DNA from: Akkermansia muciniphila
Lineage (GTDB): Bacteria; Verrucomicrobiota; Verrucomicrobiia; Limisphaerales; BJHT01
Reading direction: 5' to 3'
Assembly (NCBI GenBank): GCA_945861535.1
Contig: CAMAUZ010000066.1
Location: forward strand, 1 to 47,429
DNA: 47,429 bases
Part shown: one piece after another, positions 24,000 to 32,445 of the stretch
Layout: the number at the start of each line of letters is the position of its first letter
Numbering within the stretch: the stretch's first letter is position 1
Translations under genes and position numbers: made by a program
Notes under the pieces: generated by a model
Database searches by the model: none
Told to the model about the DNA's origin: nothing
What the model saw: only the letters and a program-made list of their open reading frames with translations

Positions 24000-24165
24000 A
24001 TGCCGCAGGCTCGCGGGGAAACGCGGATACCGTGAGCGAGAATCCGCAGCAGGTCTGCTCCAAGGATGCGCTTCCACCGGCGGCATTCATCGACTGGGAG
24101 CGATCGGTGGCCGTCGTGTCCGCGCTGGCACTCCCACCGATCACGAGGAAGAACTGAAGAGCGGC
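24000..24165. repeat. Inverted repeat replacing the body of tyrA
   Basis: AATGCCGC at about 24000 pairs with GCGGCATT at about 24081, and GATCGGTGG (24103-24111) pairs with CCACCGATC (24135-24143). The segment follows directly on the truncated tyrA stub, which suggests that the element's arrival or an associated deletion removed the gene body. Confidence 0.5.
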
Positions 24166-24288
24166 AAGCCGGTTACGGCTTCGCGCGGGGTGGTCGTTCG
24201 TGGTTCAAGTCTGGCATTCCAGATGTTTGCGGAATTCCCCAAAGGATTTCCGCCCGCCGCTTGTCCTACCCAGCAAAACCAACGCCGC

Positions 24289-24837
24289 ATGGCCGACACG
24301 AATGACGAACGGGAATGGATACGCGCCAGTCGGACGGGCGATCCGGCGGCATTCGAGCGGCTGGTCGGCCGCCATCAACGCATGATACACACGCTCGCCT
24401 ATCGCATGACCGGCTCACTTGCCGACGCGGAAGACCTCGCGCAGGAAACCTTCATCGCGGCGTGGGCGCAGCTCGACGGCTTTCGGGGTGAGGCGAGTTT
24501 TTCTTCGTGGCTTTACCGCATCGCCGTGAACCGCTGCCTGAACTGGCGCACGCGGGCCGCGCGGCGCGCCTCCGTGCAGCAGGACTGGAGCGAGCAGCGC
24601 GACGCTCCGGCACCGGAAAACAGCGAACTCTCGCAACAGGTGCAGCTGGCCCTGCTCCAGCTCACTCCCGCCCAGCGCGCCGCCATCGTGCTCACGGTTT
24701 ATGATAGCCTGAACCACGCCGAGGCCGCGCGCGCGATGGGCTGCGCGGAAACGACCGTCTCGTGGCGCGTTTTCATGGCGCGGAGGAAATTGCGGACGCT
24801 TCTGGCCGAAGCGCGCAACGGCGGAGGGCACCGATGA
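24289..24837 (+). CDS. ECF RNA polymerase sigma factor
   Basis: A 182-residue ECF sigma factor starting MADTNDEREWIRASRTGDPA. Region 2 is FERLVGRHQRMIHTLAYRMT through DAEDLAQETFIAAWAQLDGF and FSSWLYRIAVNRCLNWRTRA. Region 4 is LTPAQRAAIVLTVYDSLNHA with AARAMGCAETTVSWRVFMARRKLRTLL. It is clearly different from the sigma factor at 18542 and closer to the general RpoE-like group. The stop codon overlaps the next start (ATGA at 24834). The downstream genes encode an anti-sigma-like membrane protein and an exported protein, so this is a second sensor cassette. Confidence 0.93.
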   Translation: MADTNDEREWIRASRTGDPAAFERLVGRHQRMIHTLAYRMTGSLADAEDLAQETFIAAWAQLDGFRGEASFSSWLYRIAVNRCLNWRTRAARRASVQQDWSEQRDAPAPENSELSQQVQLALLQLTPAQRAAIVLTVYDSLNHAEAARAMGCAETTVSWRVFMARRKLRTLLAEARNGGGHR

Positions 24838-25433
24838 TACCGCGCGACGTTGCTCTCGACGCGGTGCTCCGCAGCGCCCGGGTGCCGGTACGATCCCCGG
24901 AGTATTGGGAGGAATTTCCCGCGCGCGTCATCCGGCGCCTGCGGAACCCGGTCCCGCACCCGATGCCCTTGGTGCGCCGTCGTTCCAGGTGGCGCTGGAG
25001 CTTTGGCCTAGCGACGGCGTGCGTGGTGGCGGCCTTCCTAATCAGTTTTTGGCGCGAGCGCGAAAGCGGGTTTACCGCGGCGGAACTCGCTCAGAGCCGG
25101 AAGATTTATCAGGAGCTGGCCGCCTTGTTTCCCGACCGGCTCCAAGCCGTGCAATTCGACGAGCAAGGCGCCCAACTTGTACTGGCGACCGACGGCCGCC
25201 CACCCGCTTCCGCCCCGTTGCTGGTGCAAATTTGCCACGCAGGAAGCTGCCGCCGCTTCATCACGTACAGCGGACAGCGCGTGGCGTTGAACGGAGAAAA
25301 CTTTGAGATTCTGGCCGATGCGCGGGGCAATGTTCTGGTCGTCGGGGACCGGCTGGCGTGGAGCAGCAGCCGCCCCCGTCAGACCGCCACCGGCTACCGC
25401 ATCCGCGCCGCCGCACTCGCGGAGGCCCTATGA
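24834..25433 (+). CDS. Probable anti-sigma factor, single-pass membrane protein
   Basis: A 199-residue protein starting MIPRDVALDAVLRSARVPVR. One transmembrane helix lies at about residues 54-73 (WSFGLATACVVAAFLISFW) between a cytoplasmic N-terminal domain with YWEEFPARVIRRL and a periplasmic C-terminal domain. That domain contains IYQELAALFPDRLQAVQFDE and two Cys close together (QICHAGSCRRF), which might form a disulfide. No zinc-binding motif is seen. The assignment rests on gene order, topology and the ATGA overlaps with both neighbours. Confidence 0.75.
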   Translation: MIPRDVALDAVLRSARVPVRSPEYWEEFPARVIRRLRNPVPHPMPLVRRRSRWRWSFGLATACVVAAFLISFWRERESGFTAAELAQSRKIYQELAALFPDRLQAVQFDEQGAQLVLATDGRPPASAPLLVQICHAGSCRRFITYSGQRVALNGENFEILADARGNVLVVGDRLAWSSSRPRQTATGYRIRAAALAEAL

Positions 25434-26311
25434 ACCGGAAGCCCACGACATCGATCCCGCATCCCGCATCACGGCGTGTTTCCAAGGCGGGTGTATGGTT
25501 CGCACTGGTGGTGTTCGCTTTCACCGGCATCTCGGCTCGGGCGCTCGAGGTCGTCTCGACAACGTCGGTGCAGCATGTGTTTGCGGACGGGGCGCGGGCG
25601 GTGGAGGTGCGGTTTCGGAATCCGGCGACGGAGATCGTGCATGTCGCGCTCCGGGTGCAATTGCTCCAGCTCACGTCGGCCACCGCGGTGCCGGTGGGCG
25701 GCCCGCGGGCGTGGAAGAATCTCGCGCTGCAGCCTGGCCAGACCGTGCTGGAGAACGCGACGATTGAGTTTCCGAAGCTCCGCGCGTCCACGCGTTTCGC
25801 GGTGCGCTGGCTCGCGGCGGACGACAAGGTGATCGGCGTGACCACGCTGTGGGTGCATCCGGACAGCCTGCTCGACACGCTCAAGCGCCTCGTCGGGGAC
25901 CAGCCCGTAGGTCTGGCCGATGACGCGGGGCTGCTGCGCAAAACGCTGGCCGCACGCAAGATTGCGATCAGCGATTTGCACAGCGCCGAAAGCTGGAACC
26001 GCTTTCGCGGCCGCCTGGCCCTGGTCACTTCCAAGCCCGCGATCGACGGCGACGAACCCCGCCTCGAGGCCGCGGCGCTGGCCCGCGCCAAGGACGGCCT
26101 GCCGCTGATCTGGTTCCGTCCGCCGCCGAAAATCGCCCCGCCCCCGCCGCCGCTGATCGAACGCCTCAGCCTGGGTCGCGGAACCGTTGTGCTCGCCCCC
26201 GCCGCGACGCTCGCCGATTTGGAAAATTCTTCCGCCGCCCAGCTCGCGTTGCTGCGCTTCGTGGTACTGGCCCTGTCAGCACCCACGCAAATCGACACCA
26301 CTGCCCAATGA
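25430..26311 (+). CDS. Exported protein of unknown function in ECF cassette
   Basis: A 293-residue protein with a signal peptide (about residues 18-38, AGVWFALVVFAFTGISARAL). Residues 40-140 look like a beta-sandwich: VVSTTSVQHVFADGARAVEV, FRNPATEIVHVALRVQLLQL, LQPGQTVLENATIEFPKLRA. The C-terminal part contains a Pro-rich stretch (PPPKIAPPPPPLIERL). I do not recognise the family. The start overlaps the stop of the anti-sigma-like gene by ATGA, so it is the third gene of the cassette and a plausible periplasmic partner or output. Confidence 0.75.
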   Translation: MNRKPTTSIPHPASRRVSKAGVWFALVVFAFTGISARALEVVSTTSVQHVFADGARAVEVRFRNPATEIVHVALRVQLLQLTSATAVPVGGPRAWKNLALQPGQTVLENATIEFPKLRASTRFAVRWLAADDKVIGVTTLWVHPDSLLDTLKRLVGDQPVGLADDAGLLRKTLAARKIAISDLHSAESWNRFRGRLALVTSKPAIDGDEPRLEAAALARAKDGLPLIWFRPPPKIAPPPPPLIERLSLGRGTVVLAPAATLADLENSSAAQLALLRFVVLALSAPTQIDTTAQ

Positions 26312-26361
26312 TTCCCGAACTCACCACCGACAATCCGCCGTGGCTCAATGCGCTGGCCTCT

Positions 26362-26466
26362 GGTGGCGCGGGCGTCCTCGCCTGCGAGTTCGGGCGGCGT
26401 CTCGCCGCCCGTACCAACTCGGGGCGAGACGCCCCGCGAACTCGCAGGCGGGACGCCTGCGGTACC
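26362..26466. repeat. Interspersed inverted repeat, family C copy 2
   Basis: GCGGGCGTCCTCGCCTGCGA with the following GTTCGGGCGGCGTCTCGCCG pairs with the sequence ending GGCGGGACGCCTGCGG near 26461. It shares its order of nested hairpins with the copy at 10874-11010. An AT-rich stretch with ATTCGAAATTC follows at about 26565-26575. The 26312-26595 gap has no gene. Confidence 0.8.
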
Positions 26467-26595
26467 CTTGCGCAATCGCATCTTGGCGGGCGGATGTCCC
26501 GCGCTACTGCGGCCCCACATCGCCACTCTTCCGCGTCCCCATTCATCATTCGCAGTTCGTAATTCGAAATTCATAACCCCAAACTCCACCCACCC

Positions 26596-27513
26596 ATGAA
26601 AACCCTCCCCACCACCCTCCTCGCCCTGTTCCTCTGCGCGCCCGTCTTCGCCGCCGCGCCGCCGCTCACCGTCGCCGTGTTCAACTTCGAGGCCACGGAC
26701 GAAGGCCTGCGCGACGCCGGCCCGAAGATCGCCATCCTTCTCAACGCCCTCCTCTCCGCCGAGGGCGACCTCGTCACGCTCGAACGCGCCGAGCTGGACA
26801 AGGCGCTGGGCGAACAAGAACTCGGCCTCTCCGGCACGGTCAAGGCCGAGACCGCCGCCAAGGTCGGCCAGCTCACCGGCGCGAAAGTGCTCGTCACCGG
26901 CCGCGTCTTCCGCGCCGGCAATGAAACCCTCGCCGTCGCCAAGATCATCAGCGCCGAGACCAGCCGCGTCTTCGGCGAGATCGCGCGCGGCAACGCCGAG
27001 GTCTCCCTCTCGGATCTCGCCACCGACCTCGCCGGCAAGATCGGCAAGACCATCGCGGCCAAGGGCGAAATGCTCGTCGCCAAAGTCCGCACGCGCGAGG
27101 AGCGGCTCGCGGCGTTGAAGAAATCCCTCAAGGACGGCCCGCGTCCGAGCGTGTTGGTGAGGATTCCCGAGGTCCACCTCGGCACGCCCGCCGTGGACCC
27201 GGCGGCGGAAACCGAGATCGGCCTGATCCTGCGCGAGTGCGGTTTCACGCTCGTGGACGCCAAGTCCACGACCAAGCCCGACTTCGAGATTCTCGGCGAA
27301 GCCTTCAGCGAACGCGGTCCGCGCAAGGGCAACCTGCAAATCTGCAAGGCCCGCGTGGAATTGAAAATCCGCGCCACCGCCACCGGTGCGTTGTTCGTGG
27401 ACCGCCAGACCAGCGTGGGCGTGGACCTCGCCGAACACATCGCCGCCAAGACCGCCCTGCAAACCGCCGGCGCCGACCTCGCCGAACGCCTCGCGCCGAA
27501 GCTCGTGAAGTAG
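26596..27513 (+). CDS. CsgG/FlgO-like periplasmic lipoprotein-type domain protein
   Basis: A 305-residue protein with a signal peptide (MKTLPTTLLALFLCAPVFAA). The N-terminal domain has the CsgG-like pattern: LTVAVFNFEATDEGLRDAGP, LLSAEGDLVTLERAELDKAL, ELGLSGTVKAETAAKVGQLT, GAKVLVTGRVFRAGNETLAV. The C-terminal half has a second alpha/beta unit (FTLVDAKSTTKPDFEILGEA) ending LAERLAPKLVK. CsgG forms the curli export pore and related domains occur in outer-membrane assembly proteins; here there is no membrane-spanning loop evidence and no curli gene, so only the fold is suggested. The next gene starts 10 bp downstream and also has a CsgG-like N-terminal region, so the two probably act together. 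Confidence 0.75.
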   Translation: MKTLPTTLLALFLCAPVFAAAPPLTVAVFNFEATDEGLRDAGPKIAILLNALLSAEGDLVTLERAELDKALGEQELGLSGTVKAETAAKVGQLTGAKVLVTGRVFRAGNETLAVAKIISAETSRVFGEIARGNAEVSLSDLATDLAGKIGKTIAAKGEMLVAKVRTREERLAALKKSLKDGPRPSVLVRIPEVHLGTPAVDPAAETEIGLILRECGFTLVDAKSTTKPDFEILGEAFSERGPRKGNLQICKARVELKIRATATGALFVDRQTSVGVDLAEHIAAKTALQTAGADLAERLAPKLVK

Positions 27514-27523
27514 TTCACCGGCC

Positions 27524-30500
27524 ATGAACCGCCCGCTGGCCACTGGAAACCGGCCGCGCTCGGCAGGCGGCGCGGAGCGCGGCTGTGTGCGCGGAGCACC
27601 AGCCGCAGCCGGTTGGCCGCCCGGGACGCCGCTGATTCCAACGGGCGCTCGCGACGGTTCGGTCCCGCTGCGGCTGGTCCGCGGGGGACACAGCCGCGCT
27701 CCTTGGGTTGCGCTCGCGTTGGTGCTCGCGTTCGCCGCGGCACTGTTGCCGATGCGCGCCGCAGAGGTCGCCGCGCCGCCGCTTTCAGTCCGGCGCGTGG
27801 CGCTGTTGAATTTCGCCCCGGCGGAGGACTCGTTCGCCGCCACCCGGGCGGCGGCGGATTTCACCGCGCTGGTGCAGGCGCGGCTCACCGCCACGCCGGA
27901 TTTGGAATGGGTCGAGCGGCAGGAGCACGAGCGCGTGCGGCGCGAGCTGGAACTGCTCGGCGCGGGCGTGACGCGTGGCGATTCGATTCGCGCCGGACGC
28001 GGCCTGCGCGCCGACCTGCTCGTGCTGGGTCGCTTGGTGGTGACCAACCGCACCGAGCACGCGCTCGATCTGGAGATCATCGAATTGCAGCGCGCCGACC
28101 TGCTGGCGTCGCGTCGCGTGAGCCTGCCGGCCGCGGGCCTGGCCGATCCCGCCCTCGGGGCCGTCGAGCTCGCGGTCGCCGGTGTGCGCGCAGCATTGGC
28201 GGAGACGCGGGCGTATCTGGAACGCACGCGCGGCCAGAAGACGGTGGCGCCGCTATTTTTCCAGACGCCGATCTGGCCCCCGCGGGATGAATCGCTGGAA
28301 GTGATCCCACGCGAGTTCCTCGCCGGCCTGAGCGAACTGAGCGCGCGAAAGGGCTTTCGCGTGCTGCGCTTCCCGCGCATCGCGGCGGCCACGCCGGAAT
28401 CCGATCTCATTCTATCCGGACTGGTGGAAACCGACCTCGAAGCCTGGCGCAAAGTGGCGGACCTCTATCTCTGGGGCGAGGCCCGCTGGATTGAACCGCC
28501 CACCGGCAATCCACCGCCCGTGCCCGCCGGCTTGGAACTCATTCTGCGGCTCTGGAACGGACGCGGCAAACCGCAGGAGTGGCGCGAAACCATCGTGGCG
28601 GACCCGGCCGGCACATCGCGTGTGACCGCCTTTCCTGCCGGGCGTGTCCATGCCGTCCTTGAACAACTGTTGGCCCGCACAGTGGACGCCATTCACGCAC
28701 CCGCCGTCGGCGAACCCGATGCCACCGCACGGGAGGAAATCGTGCGGGGGATGATCGCAACCGAGGCGGAAATGATCATGCGGATTGTGCGTCCCATGGG
28801 AATCCCGACAAAGGGTCCCGCTTGCGTCACCTTTGCTCGCTTGAGGCTCCAAAGCCGACCGTACTGGAGTGCGTCGGTGGAGGTCCGTTCCGCGCGACTG
28901 CACGAGGTGGGCTGTTTCCTCGATCCACTCAACGCCGACGCCCATGAGCGGCTGCTTCGGATCAAGCATAACCTGCCGCCCACTACGACGAATGCGCTGA
29001 CGACGCTGCTCCGGCAGCGCGACGCTTGGGGCCGGTACGTGGAGCGGTTTGGCTTTCAGCATCCCGAATGCAAGGGCCAGCCGCAGCGTTGCCTCGATAT
29101 TTTGCTACCGTATCTCCAGACCATGGAAGAGTTGCATCAGCGCCTGTCCCTCGCGGCGAGTTACCGCCCCATCGTCGCCCGCGGAGGGCGCGCCAACTAT
29201 CGGGAGTCGGTGGTGAACGATTTGGCGACTTTGCCGGAAGGGGATTTTCTACGGCTCAAGCAGGAGTATGGTGCGGAGTATGTCGCGCGGCTCCAGCGGG
29301 TCGTGGAATACCTCAAAGACGGGCCGCTGGAGGCGACACCGATGACGACCACGGCAGCCTATCGAGTTTCCGGTCTCGCGCTGGGCGGCGTGGAATGGCA
29401 CCTGGCCAACCGGGTTCTCACTGAAGACCTGCCCTTCACGCCGGCGGACCGGATTCGGCTGCTGCGCCTGCTGGAGCCGCGGCTTTTCCCGCCGGGACAG
29501 CCTTTGAGCGGAAGGCTGGACGCCGCCCAGTTGAAGCGTGCGTTCGCCGCCGCGGGCGAACCGGGCGGAGAGCAGGTTTGGCTGGAACGCCTCGCTCCGC
29601 CACCCGCGATGGCTCCGACGAATTCCGTGGCGAAGATGCCGACCAGTCCTGCCGCGCCGGTTCCCAGCGCGCCCGCGCCTGCCGCTGCAGCGACTAATCT
29701 GGCGTTCGTGTCGCCACCGCTCTTTCAACTGGCTCTGCCGGTCTTAAAGGTGGCGCGCTGCGATCCGCCGGTGGAGATGATCCGCTTTCCCGGCGACGAA
29801 AACATCGTGGCGGTTCACCAACTGGCGCTGACCAGCGACGGCACCCTGTGGGCGCTGGCAGGGGAACCCAGTGATTCCGTTCCACCAGCTCCCTCCAACT
29901 TGCGCTTCTCCGCAACCCCGCCCCGCATCCGGACACTCTCCCTGTGGAAGCTGGCGCGGGGCCGGACGGAGGCGGTGCGCGTGGCGGAGATTTCCAAGGA
30001 GCGGTTGCAAGGTGGTTTCCTCGTCCACGGAGACCATCTCTGGGTCGGCGGCCCGCAGTTGAGCCGCTGGCGGCTCGCGGACGGACAGTGGACGAACTTC
30101 GGCTTGCGCGAGGGACTGCCCCTCGCGCAAGTGAATGCGCCGGTCATCGCGGGCGGCCGCCTCTATGTCTCCGGCCAAGGTGAAATCTACGGCTGCGACA
30201 TGGGGGACGGACGATCGTGGCGAGTCGAGCCGCGCGTGTGGCCGGGACTGTGGAACAACCCAAACCTTTTTCCGGTCGGGAGCGAGTTGGTAGCCCACGG
30301 ATTCGTTGCCGATGTCTTTGTCCCGCCGGGGGAAATCGGGGTCGGGAGTGGGGCGGTGGTTGGGGGATACGATGCCACCGCATTCCGCGATCCAGTTTCC
30401 GGCAAATGGCTGGAACTGGGCGCGCGTTTTCCGTCCGCGCATCCCGCAGTCCTAAACTCAGCCACATCGAATTTGCCGAAAATCTGCGTTGCCGCCGCTG

Positions 30501-31756
30501 CCGACGGCGGCTTGTGGGTGGGCGAGAAGTCCGGCCTGCATCAGCTCGACTACGCCACGCTCCGGCTCTCGCACTGGCCGGTGGCCGGTTTGCCTCGGGG
30601 ACTTGCCCCGATATCCGAAAAATCCGACAAAGGCGTGGGGTATTGGGCTAGTTATTATTGGGGCCCGGCCCGGATGCCCGAGGGACCGTTTGGTCCCGCG
30701 CTCCGGGGCTGGCTCGCCGAGCGCACCCGGCGGCTGGCCATGGAGATCGGCCCTTCAGACATACGCCCGGCGGCGCTGCCCGGAGCCGTCACGGCGCTGG
30801 CGAGCGACGGTGAGTTTCTTTGGGTTGCCTGTGGTCCCGATGTGCTGGTCTGGCATCCCGCCACGAGCCGCTGGGCCGGGCGTTTCACACTGCCCCACCC
30901 GGTGCAGGCGCTGGCGGGGGATGCGAATCATCTATGGGCCGGGTTGAGCGCCCAGACGAGCCAGCCGGGCCAGCCGGTGCTGGTTCGCTTGCCCAAAGCC
31001 GCCGTGCTCGGCCGTCCCCGCGACCAGTGGGTGCTGGATGCCGACGATGAAGCCGCGTGGCGGAAGCGCGCATCCGGTCTGGATCCCCGCAGCCAGATCG
31101 TGGCCGCCTTCCACCGGGGTAACGCCGCCGAAGTCGTCACACGACTCTCCGCCACGCCATTGGCCCAGCTCGACGTGGAAGGATTGCTCCTGGTGGGCCT
31201 GGGCCACGACTTTCTCGGGCTGGACGATCCCGCGCGAGCGCAGGCGGCCTGGGACGAACTCGCGCGCCGTGAGCCGGTTCACACTTGGGCCACTGTGGCC
31301 GCTGATTTGGCCGTCGCACACTCGGCGCAACGGGCCACACTGGCGCGGCTCGGACCCGATTTCTTCCGTCAGCATGACACCGACAGTGACGGCCGCCTGA
31401 GCGCCAGCGAGCGTGCCCGCGCGGTGCTGGATGCCGCGTTCTGGGCGGCCCAAATCGCGGCCGACACTCGCACCAGCACGGAGGTGGAGCGGCTGCGAAA
31501 AAACTACGATCTCGACGGCGACGGACTGTTCAACCCCACCGAGTTTCATGAGATGCGGCGGCGCGAACCCGCGCTGGCGGACGATCACTCCAGCCGGCCA
31601 TCGTGGTATGTGCTTTTGTTTATGGATTCCAACCGGGACGGGAAGCTCTCCGTGGACGAACTCGCGCTCGGGCGACGCGTGTGGACCAGCCGCCCCGGAC
31701 TTTACAACCAGCCCCCGCCGCCCGGCCTGCCCCGCGACCGCAGGGGGCCACCGTGA
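27524..31756 (+). CDS. Large exported protein: CsgG-like domain, beta-propeller and EF-hands
   Basis: A 1410-residue protein. Residues 1-62 are encoded largely by an inverted repeat (27574-27702) and have no protein character. A hydrophobic export signal follows (WVALALVLAFAAALLPMRAA, about 64-84). Residues 89-230 are CsgG-like (VRRVALLNFAPAEDSFAATR, WVERQEHERVRRELELLGAG, ADLLVLGRLVV). The middle (about 440-620) is helical, with RYVERFGFQHPECKGQPQRC. From about 750 to 1180 there are propeller-like repeats: HQLALTSDGTLWALAG, FLVHGDHLWVGGPQLSRW, AAADGGLWVGEKSGLHQLD, ALASDGEFLWVACGPDVLVW. The C-terminus has three EF-hand loops: DTDSDGRLSASE (about 1285), DLDGDGLFNPTEF (about 1328), DSNRDGKLSVDEL (about 1367). 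Role unknown; probably a calcium-binding surface or periplasmic protein. The start is uncertain because of the repeat. Confidence 0.8.
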   Translation: MNRPLATGNRPRSAGGAERGCVRGAPAAAGWPPGTPLIPTGARDGSVPLRLVRGGHSRAPWVALALVLAFAAALLPMRAAEVAAPPLSVRRVALLNFAPAEDSFAATRAAADFTALVQARLTATPDLEWVERQEHERVRRELELLGAGVTRGDSIRAGRGLRADLLVLGRLVVTNRTEHALDLEIIELQRADLLASRRVSLPAAGLADPALGAVELAVAGVRAALAETRAYLERTRGQKTVAPLFFQTPIWPPRDESLEVIPREFLAGLSELSARKGFRVLRFPRIAAATPESDLILSGLVETDLEAWRKVADLYLWGEARWIEPPTGNPPPVPAGLELILRLWNGRGKPQEWRETIVADPAGTSRVTAFPAGRVHAVLEQLLARTVDAIHAPAVGEPDATAREEIVRGMIATEAEMIMRIVRPMGIPTKGPACVTFARLRLQSRPYWSASVEVRSARLHEVGCFLDPLNADAHERLLRIKHNLPPTTTNALTTLLRQRDAWGRYVERFGFQHPECKGQPQRCLDILLPYLQTMEELHQRLSLAASYRPIVARGGRANYRESVVNDLATLPEGDFLRLKQEYGAEYVARLQRVVEYLKDGPLEATPMTTTAAYRVSGLALGGVEWHLANRVLTEDLPFTPADRIRLLRLLEPRLFPPGQPLSGRLDAAQLKRAFAAAGEPGGEQVWLERLAPPPAMAPTNSVAKMPTSPAAPVPSAPAPAAAATNLAFVSPPLFQLALPVLKVARCDPPVEMIRFPGDENIVAVHQLALTSDGTLWALAGEPSDSVPPAPSNLRFSATPPRIRTLSLWKLARGRTEAVRVAEISKERLQGGFLVHGDHLWVGGPQLSRWRLADGQWTNFGLREGLPLAQVNAPVIAGGRLYVSGQGEIYGCDMGDGRSWRVEPRVWPGLWNNPNLFPVGSELVAHGFVADVFVPPGEIGVGSGAVVGGYDATAFRDPVSGKWLELGARFPSAHPAVLNSATSNLPKICVAAAADGGLWVGEKSGLHQLDYATLRLSHWPVAGLPRGLAPISEKSDKGVGYWASYYWGPARMPEGPFGPALRGWLAERTRRLAMEIGPSDIRPAALPGAVTALASDGEFLWVACGPDVLVWHPATSRWAGRFTLPHPVQALAGDANHLWAGLSAQTSQPGQPVLVRLPKAAVLGRPRDQWVLDADDEAAWRKRASGLDPRSQIVAAFHRGNAAEVVTRLSATPLAQLDVEGLLLVGLGHDFLGLDDPARAQAAWDELARREPVHTWATVAADLAVAHSAQRATLARLGPDFFRQHDTDSDGRLSASERARAVLDAAFWAAQIAADTRTSTEVERLRKNYDLDGDGLFNPTEFHEMRRREPALADDHSSRPSWYVLLFMDSNRDGKLSVDELALGRRVWTSRPGLYNQPPPPGLPRDRRGPP
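27574..27702. repeat. Inverted repeat inside the 5' coding region
   Basis: GGAGCGCGGCTGTGT (27574-27588) is perfectly complementary to ACACAGCCGCGCTCC (27688-27702), and ACCAGCCGCAGC (27598-27609) to GCTGCGGCTGGT (27667-27678). The nested architecture is that of the intergenic elements, yet it lies between the ATG and the signal sequence of the 1410-residue protein with no stop codon in that frame. Confidence 0.9.
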
Positions 31757-31882
31757 CCATGAACCACTACTCGGGGCGCCCCCGACTCCTCGTTCCTGTT
31801 CCCAATCGTCTGCCCACGATTGCTGGCCTCCCTTGTTTCGACGGCGCTGACAGCGCTGCCGCACCGGCGAAACGCGTTGAGC

Positions 31883-32179
31883 CGCCATGTGGAACGTCAT
31901 GGCTTCCATCGCTCACAGTGCGCGGACAACCCGTGGCGCTGCCGCGACCTGCCCGATCCGTATCCCCACCCGGTGGCGGAACTGCATCCGATGATCTCGG
32001 TCGCGGTGTTCCTCCGTTCCAATTTCGACTCCCAGCATCAGCTCGGCGGCATGAATGAGCTTGGGAAAATCCTGCCGGCACTGCCGAAACCGAATTTTCT
32101 GCGCGTGAACGAGGAGCTTGATGCGGAGGCGGCCGCGCGTCTTCGGCGGATGGTGGAGTATCTCGAGCAGGGTCCGCCA
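31883..32179 (+). pseudogene. Remnant of a paralogue of the 1410-residue protein
   Basis: About 99 codons in one frame align with residues near 505-605 of the upstream protein. RHVERHGFHRSQCADNPWRC matches RYVERFGFQHPECKGQPQRC, both followed by D, PY and ELH. NFLRVNEELDAEAAARLRRM with VEYLEQGPP matches DFLRLKQEYGAEYVARLQRV with VEYLKDGPL. There is no start, signal or C-terminal part. The remnant shows that a second copy once followed the gene in tandem. The flanks 31757-31882 and 32180-32445 hold no gene; a GCGCGCCG/CGGCGCGC hairpin lies near 32247-32271. Confidence 0.75.
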
Positions 32180-32445
32180 GCAGCGGGACTCCAAACAAAA
32201 ACTCCGCCGCACCGCTGTTCGACAAACCAGCAAAATCCTCGCGCGCCGCAAGGCTTTCGGCGCGCGGGCAGTCCCCGCCCGCAGCGGCCCCGCACCTGCG
32301 ACAACGCCAGCCCCCTCCGGATCCTCCGTTGCCACTGCGACCGGGGACCGGTCGCGCCCCGCGGGTTGGGGCTTCGCCGTTCTGCCTGCCTCTGCCCCTT
32401 CTGCCATTGGCAACCGCGTCTTGCCGCTCCAATATTCCGCCCGTC

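Noticed and set aside
25261-28452. A 1063-codon minus-strand open frame
   Set aside because: It runs across four plus-strand genes and repeat DNA; composition is Arg/Ser/Ala rich and there is no family signal.
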